DNA from: Cocos nucifera
Lineage: Eukaryota; Streptophyta; Magnoliopsida; Arecales; Arecaceae
Assembly: GCA_006176705.1 (NCBI GenBank)
Contig: QRFJ01004839.1
Coordinates: forward strand, 186,001 to 250,000
Reading direction: 5' to 3'
DNA: 64,000 bases
Under the pieces are notes generated by a model. It searched no databases. It was given only the letters and a program-made list of their open reading frames with translations, and was not told the origin of the DNA. Of this stretch, positions 58,001 to 64,000 are shown piece by piece. The translations under genes and the position numbers were made by a program. The first letter of the stretch is position 1, and the number at the start of each line of letters is the position of its first letter.

Positions 58001-58290
58001 AATCGAAGTAAGGCCATCAGATGCCATTTCCCCCATACTACGACAATAATGCACATAGCCCTTGCTAGGAGCCAAGGTCCTCACACAGCAAATCCAAGCA
58101 CATTAAAGCGCACGATAACCAACCTCGATCCGCCAATGTACCTATTGGAAGAAGGATTTACGTGAGGTCAAAGAGAGTCATTCCATAGATAATGTAGCAA
58201 CCCACTTACAAAGCCATTCGCGATAACATAGAAAGATCGAAAGCCCACCTTTGAAAGAGGAATCTTAGACTTATAGCCAATGGCTCATTA
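55066..58290 (+). pseudogene. Pol of the 51-kb family A copia (gag-less)
   Basis: It begins with the last part of the zinc knuckle (GHWKQNCPTYLATLKNKKEG). Protease segment: 55,268-55,573 (DLVLKDYYYVPAASRNLISV). Integrase: CESCLQGKMTKLSFVGHGKR, VHTDVCGPFDVLT and FIDDLSRWYVYLMRHKSE at 55,667-55,945, with a C-terminal piece at 56,105-56,458. RT: 56,641-57,198 with WTLVDPSEGIVPIGCKWIFK and IYGLKQASRSWN; the YVDD region near 57,280 is garbled to VIDI. RNase H is traceable by DNA alignment to 58,290 but not translatable. The DSG protease motif is disrupted by a frameshift near 55,195. Upstream damage is mainly substitutions, downstream damage mainly indels. Confidence 0.85.
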
Positions 58291-58294
58291 GGAT

Positions 58295-58306
58295 AAGTGG
58301 GAGAAT
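58295..58306 (+). promoter_or_regulatory. Polypurine tract of the 51-kb family A copia
   Basis: AAGTGGGAGAAT, one base longer than in the other family A copy, lies directly before the 3' LTR. Confidence 0.8.
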
Positions 58307-60710
58307 TGTTTAATATTTATGGCAACCCTAGAAGCCAGAAATTGCGCTGACAACTTGTACATACCACCTTCGAGGATAAAAATTTATAAGTTTGACCTAT
58401 AAATCAATAAAAATGGGTTTATTTTTCTAGTCACATGATGTGTGTTACTTTAGTGTCTGTGATACATCTTTTCGAGTGTTAGATGGTAATGATAATTCAT
58501 ATTTTTCAAGAGTTGAAAATTTAGACATGAATAATCATTATTAACTCATAAATCTCTCCGACCATAGGATCATCCCAAGGATGGTGATGTGATTCGGCGA
58601 AGGCTTGTGTACAAGTCATTTCTTTAGTAGATGAGTCTTGAGGTCTATGGTGTGGAGACACGAAAGCGAGAGTACATATACTCATTAGAGATGAGGGCAC
58701 TGAGCAGACCTACCTCGAGTGTCATTATGAAATCTACCTCTCGTCAATGATTGACTAATGGTAGTGGTCTGTGTCTAGATTCTTTGACCTGAGGTGCATT
58801 TCGGTTAGTTCAACCTTGAGGGATGTTATACGTTGGACTATACATAACTCGCATCTCCTAGCCATTCGAATCCTGAGGGTTATGTTGGTTATAAGCATGT
58901 TCATGGCAGGAACTGATGTGCATCAAAGATGGAATGCGTATTCTAACCTCGGTGGTAGCAGGAGCATCCAATGATAATCATAAATCAAGTTCAGAAGCCC
59001 AATGACCATGATACGACGTGAAATATATAGAAAGAGTTCATTTGGAATTTCACATCGACCTGAATTTGGAATAATTACATCAAATGATAGAAACTAGAGG
59101 TTTGACGAGTTCACCTTACCCTAATCTGATTCGGAGTTCAAGATAGAAGAACTTAATCACACAAGTAAAGCTGTACCAATGAGCGTTTGCATTTCACTGC
59201 CTGAGGAGTTGCCACACATAACGTGCTAGTATCACTGGTAGATTTGAGAGGCAATTAGACAGAATTTGGATTGATCGATCATTCTAGCTATTCGAATTAG
59301 AAGAGTTTTGATCCATCGAAGAAGTTTCGACGATTTTGATTGATAGAGATCATGACTATATTCCTATATATATCTGAACTGAACCTAAACTGGGTCACAC
59401 AAAAACAAAGGCGTTTTGAATCTGGTGCTATCAGTCGACATTGAAGACGGATCCGAGTTACAAATTCGATCTGAATGAAGATTCATATTTAGGTTACAAG
59501 AAAATCGTTGCTAGCACTCGCATGAATCCTAACGTTCTCTCTTCTTTACTATTCATAAATGTTTCCTGATTGAGCCAAAGAAAGTTTTGCTCGATCAGAG
59601 AGGCCTTCACTTGGTCTGACTGGGCCTGTCCAAGATTAGAAAAGAGATTGTCTCTATTTTGCAAGATAAGTGAGGCTTACCATTTCGTTTGGTCACCTGC
59701 CATTTTTCGTCTTTGACTTTGATCAAAAGTTGACCTTGATTGGTCAAATAGTGACCATGTGATATTTTAACTTTTGTCCATGTGTCACCTGGCACCTATT
59801 GTGAGAGCTGGTGGAGGTCTTGGTCCCCTGCCAGATAGCTGGAAAGGAGGAGGGCGGGCACCTTGGCAATGCGCCCAAGCAGGAGGCGGTCCCAGGAGTC
59901 CCTGTTGGGATAGGGACTCCACTCTCTCTTTTGGATACTCCACAATAAGACTCTCCTAAAGAAACCAACTTTGAACTGATCTTAAGGTGCCGATCTAAGG
60001 ATGAATCCGGGGACTCTATTCCGATCAATTCAGTATTAGATCGATTCACAAAGAGTTTTGATTGAATTGGAAAGAAAGAGAGTTGGATCATGCATAGTCT
60101 ATAAAATAAGACCCGTACGCCAACTCCTAAATAAGAGAACACAATTTTCATGCCCCAAGGGCTGCTCTCTCTTCCTCTCATTGCAAAGCTCATCTTCTCC
60201 CCTCTCCTTCTCACGCCCAAAGAAGTTTGCGGATTCAGTTGAGTGCAATTCCAGACGAGAGAGAATGTGTATAGAAAGCTAGAAGGCTGCACTGCTACAA
60301 AAGGTACAACTACTGATCCTTGAAAGTGTGTTTTGAAGATCCACTAAATTAGATTACAGATCTGATTTTGGGAACGTTGATAGGAGAACAAAAGGGATCT
60401 CTAGTTCCAAACCCGACAGTGATACCGATAGAGGAGCACCCTTGATGGCGTTGAAGCATTTCAGAACCTTCCGCTGTGGCTATAGGCACATCTAACGGAT
60501 TAATAGGGATTAACCCCTACATCAAGGATAAATTTAATTTAATTTAATTTATTCTAAATTTTATTTTTAATTCATTAAATAATAAGAAATTAGATCTAAA
60601 TATTTTAGATCCCGATTTGGATTAAAGAGAAAAAATTTTAAATATATTTTTGATCCGATCAATCCTGAACACGAATTCTGATTTCCAAAAAAAAATCAGG
60701 ATTTTCTTCA
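58307..60710 (+). repeat. 3' LTR of the 51-kb family A copia, indel-rich
   Basis: Colinear with 51,201-53,472 but interrupted every 10-30 bases by small insertions or losses. The TATA region reads CTATAAAATA (60,099) with an extra A, and the hairpin left arm is broken. The W-box block near 59,707-59,775 keeps only some TTGAC cores. Confidence 0.85.
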
Positions 60711-60715
60711 CCTAC

Positions 60716-61180
60716 CTTCACAGAGTTCGAAGCCCTTGATGAACCGCCTTCTAACCGAAGGCAATGTTTAGGTCTCTTTCATTCCAAAGAAAGGCCTTGA
60801 ACTCTCCATGGCCTGGGCTGCCTGTTCTCCGAAGCTGACTTCGCCTCGCTAGCCTCCAGCGTCGGCGGACCCTACCCTCCGGCCTTTTTTTCTTTTTCTC
60901 CTCCTCCCATGCCAGAGCGCCCTTCAATGCCCGGTCAAGACGAAGGCTTCTCTTTTCGGAGCAAACGCCCTTGGAGACCTCAGAACTTCTGGCTGCTCCT
61001 TCTCCTTTCACCTAAAGCCACTCGATTTGGATTAGGCCTTTTCCTGGATGGCGATCGATTTCTCAGCTTGAAGATCCTTTGGACCTTTAGCATGCCTCCG
61101 GCCTGCCTGGTGATTCACCCTCTTAAGATGGGCCAATTATTTGGTGACCCACTACCCATAGCGCAAAGGCAGTAAAGATA
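60716..61180 (-). pseudogene. Middle of the gypsy-type transposon protein (minus strand)
   Basis: On the minus strand it reads RIFKLRNRSPSRKRPNPNRV, then an Arg/Lys-rich part (ARRSQLRRTGSPGHGEFKAF) and LWNERDLNIAFG, followed after a frameshift by FIKGFELCEGR. It joins conceptually to 50,968-51,195 across the copia insertion. It resembles the basic or coiled-coil middle region of Transposase_28-type retroelement proteins. Frameshifts prevent a continuous frame. Confidence 0.45.
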
Positions 61181-61876
61181 GGAGAATGAAAGAAGAAAAA
61201 CTGAAAAAGGAAATATGATTAAGACATAATTTATCTGAGAAAAGTCTCTCAAAAAAGATCTTAGGATGAACTCTGCATCCAATTAAGAGTCTAGCCATGC
61301 GGTCCACTATCTCATGGCATGTCGCGAATTTTGTCAGTTAGATCCTGGATGATGTCCGAATTATCGAAGGGGTCTGCCCCGCCAATCGTCGCTGTCGGCG
61401 TGTTACTTGGTTCGCCCGGCGAGCCCTTGCGGCCGCTACCTTACTCGTTACAGGTCGAGCCTTCCCTTCTCCTTCTCCTTTTTGTCGGCGGAAGGGTGTG
61501 ATGATTGCTATGCGTAATCCACTGTCGGGAGCGATCTGCAGGGGCTTGAGAGAAGTGACCACTCCTTCGACGAGTAGGACGGCTGCGCGGTCAGGGTGAC
61601 AATCGAACTTATGGGGCGGACCTCGGTTGCGCCATCTACGGACAGAGGAGTTTGCAGCTAGGTCGGAGGCTCTGCCGACCTCCACCCATTTTGGAACACT
61701 GCGCGCTTAGCGGCCTATTCCCCTTGTCTTTTCTTCGTAGGCTGTAAAGGGTCCCTTAGTGAGCTTTCACAAGCAATCCAAGTATCCCGTATTCTGAATA
61801 AAAAAAACTTATAGTCAGCCAAGATACTTTGCAAAAACTTTACGAGAAAAAATTTGAACATTCATACTCATATAAT
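61181..61876 (-). other. GC-richer stretch, probably the same gypsy-type gene, not recognised
   Basis: A 115-codon minus frame at 61,338-61,685 is Arg-rich (ARRANQVTRRQRRLAGQTPS) and has no known domain. Base composition is more like the neighbouring gypsy-type segments than the copia elements. I do not assert a gene. Confidence 0.35.
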
Positions 61877-61883
61877 AATATAT

Positions 61884-61939
<56 letters not shown>
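61877..61939. repeat. AT dinucleotide microsatellite
   Basis: About 30 AT units with one phase break at 61,893. Confidence 0.95.
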
Positions 61940-61940
<1 letters not shown>

Positions 61941-62497
61941 CATAAGGCAAAAAAATAGTGCTAACAATAATAGTACCGGCGGAGTTGAGAGGACTTAAGC
62001 CAAGTTTGGCGTTGAACAAGTCTGCTCTTTAGAAAGGTCGGAAAGAAGGGGAGCTTGGTACGGCCTTGAGCTTATTAGGAAGACTCAAGGTCGGCTTCGT
62101 GTAAACAGAGGGCCTCGACGAAACTAATTTCGGAGGAAAGTCCTAGGGAGGAGCGTCAGAGCAGCAAGGTCGGACATCTAAACGCTAGAAATATTTTTCC
62201 TTTCAATTTTGAATGGAAGAAGGAGCATCTTTTAGTAACCCCTTCTTACCAAACTAGGAGGAGAAATATCACTAGTCCTTCGTGGAAGGATTTGATGCTT
62301 GAAAGTATAAAAATTTTTCTGAAAAAGTGAAATAGTTTGATCGGACTTGCCAGAATGACAAGAAAAAGGAAAATCAATTTACAAACCAAAGAAAGTTCAA
62401 TATGATGGAAACAAAAAGGAAATGTTTCAAAAAGTAAAAAAGCACGACAACAAAAGATGGAAGGAGAAGTCGAAGCCCAGCGCACAAGGCTTCTAGA
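61940..62497 (-). pseudogene. Domain fragment of the gypsy-type transposon protein (minus strand)
   Basis: On the minus strand, directly beside the family A LTR, the frame reads EALCAGLRLLLPSFVVVLFY, the counterpart of EALRAGLRLSLPSS at 50,667 on the plus strand. It then passes into decayed hydrophobic sequence. The left part (61,990-62,200) is GC-richer with 'aggtcgg' words. The LTR at 62,498 splits the domain just before this motif, and the rest of its N-terminus must lie beyond 64,000. Confidence 0.45.
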
Positions 62498-64000
62498 TGA
62501 AGGAAAATCCTGATTGTTCGAACTAGGTTCGTTCAGATCTGATCAGATCAAAAGATATATTTCAAAATTTTTTTCTTTGATTTAGATCAAATCTAAGATT
62601 TTTAGATTTATTATTATTATTTTAAAAATTAAAATAAAATTAGATAAATTAAATCAATTTTAATTTATCTTGAAGTGGGTTATCCTAATTATCCTGATGA
62701 TCTTAAGCCACGAAAAGTTCTGGATCAAGCACGCAAGTGCTGGCCTTCTATCGGTATCCACTCGCAATTGAATTTGGAGATCCTCTTCTTCTCTATTCAA
62801 TCTCCAAAATTAGATCTGGATCTGATTGTGAAAGGATTTCAAAACTCCTATTTAGAAGATCAGCAGTCGTCTCTTCTGCAGCAGCGCAGCCTTCTAGCTT
62901 TACTCACCTTTCTCTTTCTAGATTGCACAACCAAGGTACCAAAACTCTTTGGATGTGTATAGGAGAGGGAGAAGATACTTGTTGGCATGAAGAGGAGAGG
63001 AAGAAAGGCCTTGGGGCGTGGAGATCTTCAATTAATTCAGCCTCTTGAGGTGGGCGCAGGGTCTCTATTTTATAGGACTAACTGTGATCCACACTCTCTT
63101 TCTTCCCAACATCACAACTCTTTTGTGAAAATCAGATTCTAAATCTGAATTGGTGAGAATAAAGTCCCCTGATTTCCCTTAGAGGGGCTTAAGATCAGTC
63201 AAAGTTGGTTCTTAGGAGAACTCTTAATGGAATCAAAAAGGAGATGGAAGTCCCTATCCAACAGGGACTCCTAGGCGCCTCCAGCTTGGGCACATCCAAG
63301 TGGTGGTGTTGCCCTCTTCCTGTCAGATCTGAAGGGAGGACAGGCCCCACCAGCCTCTCCAATAGGTGCATGACATGTGGACAGAAGTCAAAGTATCAAT
63401 GGTCAATATTTGACCAGTCAAAGGATAGACTTTTGACCAAAGTCAAAGAACGAGAAATGGCAGGTGACAAAAATGGCAGGTAATGTCCTATAAAATAAGA
63501 CAACCTTTTCTACTTGGACAAACCTCCAGTAGACCATATGAAGGCTTCTGATTAGCACAAACTCCTTTGGCTCAATAGGAACAACTTATTCTGATAGCAA
63601 AAGAAGAACGTTAGGTTCATCGAGTGCTAGCACAATTTTCTTGAAACCAATTGAATCTCATTCAATCAATTGAACTAGATCAGTTCAATTGATGATCACC
63701 AAATTCAAAAACCTTTTTGTGTGACCCAGTTAGGTTCAATTTGTATGGTAATGGGATATGTCATGATCTCTTATCATCGACACATCGAAATCCTTTCGAT
63801 GGATTCAAAATCTTCTGATTTGAACAGCTAGAATGATCGATCATCTTAAATCATTCTAATTTGCTCCCAAAATCCACCAGTGAACCTAGAGTATATGGTG
63901 GCAACCATCAAGCTGAATGGAACCTCTTGGTGCAGCTACTTTGTTGATTAAGTTCTTCTATCTTGAGCCCCGATCAGATTAGGTTAAGGTGAACTCAGTC
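62498..64000 (-). repeat. Family A copia LTR, running off the window end
   Basis: Begins TGAAGGAAAATCCTGA at 62,498 and follows 30,995-32,520 to the end of the window, about 1.5 kb of the 2.3-kb LTR. Six W-boxes lie at 63,386-63,446. Many single-base deletions are seen relative to the other copies. Whether it is solo or the 3' LTR of a minus-strand element cannot be told. Confidence 0.85.

Larger units (their letters stand above)
51201..60710 (+). mobile_element. Copia element, family A, gag deleted
   Basis: LTRs lie at 51,201-53,472 (2,272) and 58,307-60,710 (2,404). The target duplication CCTAC is at 51,196-51,200 and 60,711-60,715. It has an initiator-Met type PBS, leader, a truncated gag tail, protease to RNase H, and PPT AAGTGGGAGAAT. 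Compared with the copy at 30,995-41,436 it lacks about 1 kb covering nearly all of gag, with the break inside a GGC shared by both sides. From about 57,083 the differences become dominated by 1-4 base indels, and the 3' LTR is 132 bases longer than the 5' LTR. Confidence 0.92.

Noticed and set aside
59744..60292. 182-codon minus-strand frame in the 3' LTR of the 51-kb copia
   Set aside because: Antisense to the LTR, in the indel-rich region, with no counterpart frame in the 5' LTR.

Overview
The window is repeat-dense, AT-rich nuclear DNA of a seed plant. I find no intact host gene, no RNA gene and no CRISPR array. The evidence for a plant is Ty1/copia elements primed by initiator-Met tRNA, an En/Spm (CACTA) transposon with TTAGCGACG-type subterminal repeats, L1-type LINEs with an RNase H tail, and a 'putative gypsy type transposon' protein. 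The repeat flavour suggests a monocot, possibly a palm, but that is an impression from memory and not a proof.

Layout. 1-8.2 kb: three decayed LINE fragments (+, -, -), the first split by a copia LTR (family B) whose end opens the window. 8.2-11.1 kb: a short copia element with two LTRs, TSD, PBS, PPT and a gag but no pol, a TR-GAG type element. 11.1-15.8 kb: a poly-A retroposed fragment, an LTR of a third family (C), and a solo LTR of family B. 15,874-45,961: a CACTA transposon (TSD AGA/AGA) that keeps scattered exons of its TnpA-like gene (Transposase_24 type) but shows no TNP2 transposase. Inside it lie a truncated solo LTR of family A flanked by a duplicated exon and a complete but dead copia element of family B (21,725-43,621). 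The 3' LTR of that element is split by a younger family A copia element on the minus strand (30,995-41,436, TSD TTTTC). The nesting is three deep: CACTA > copia B > copia A.

46-64 kb: an ATT microsatellite, a second family C LTR, a hAT-like MITE in an AT tract, then a putative LTR and two convergent halves of a gypsy-type (Transposase_28-like) gene. The minus-strand half is interrupted by another family A copia (51,201-60,710, + strand, TSD CCTAC, gag deleted) and by a further family A LTR that runs off the window end. From about 57.1 kb onward the copies differ from their relatives mainly by small indels, which looks like unpolished sequence.

All coding sequence belongs to transposable elements and is broken by stops, frameshifts or deletions. 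Points of interest beyond ordinary decay are a dense WRKY-type W-box cluster kept in family A LTRs, hairpin arrays in family B LTRs, a leader block shared by families A and B, a gag deletion with microhomology, and a 168-bp exon duplication abutting a solo LTR.
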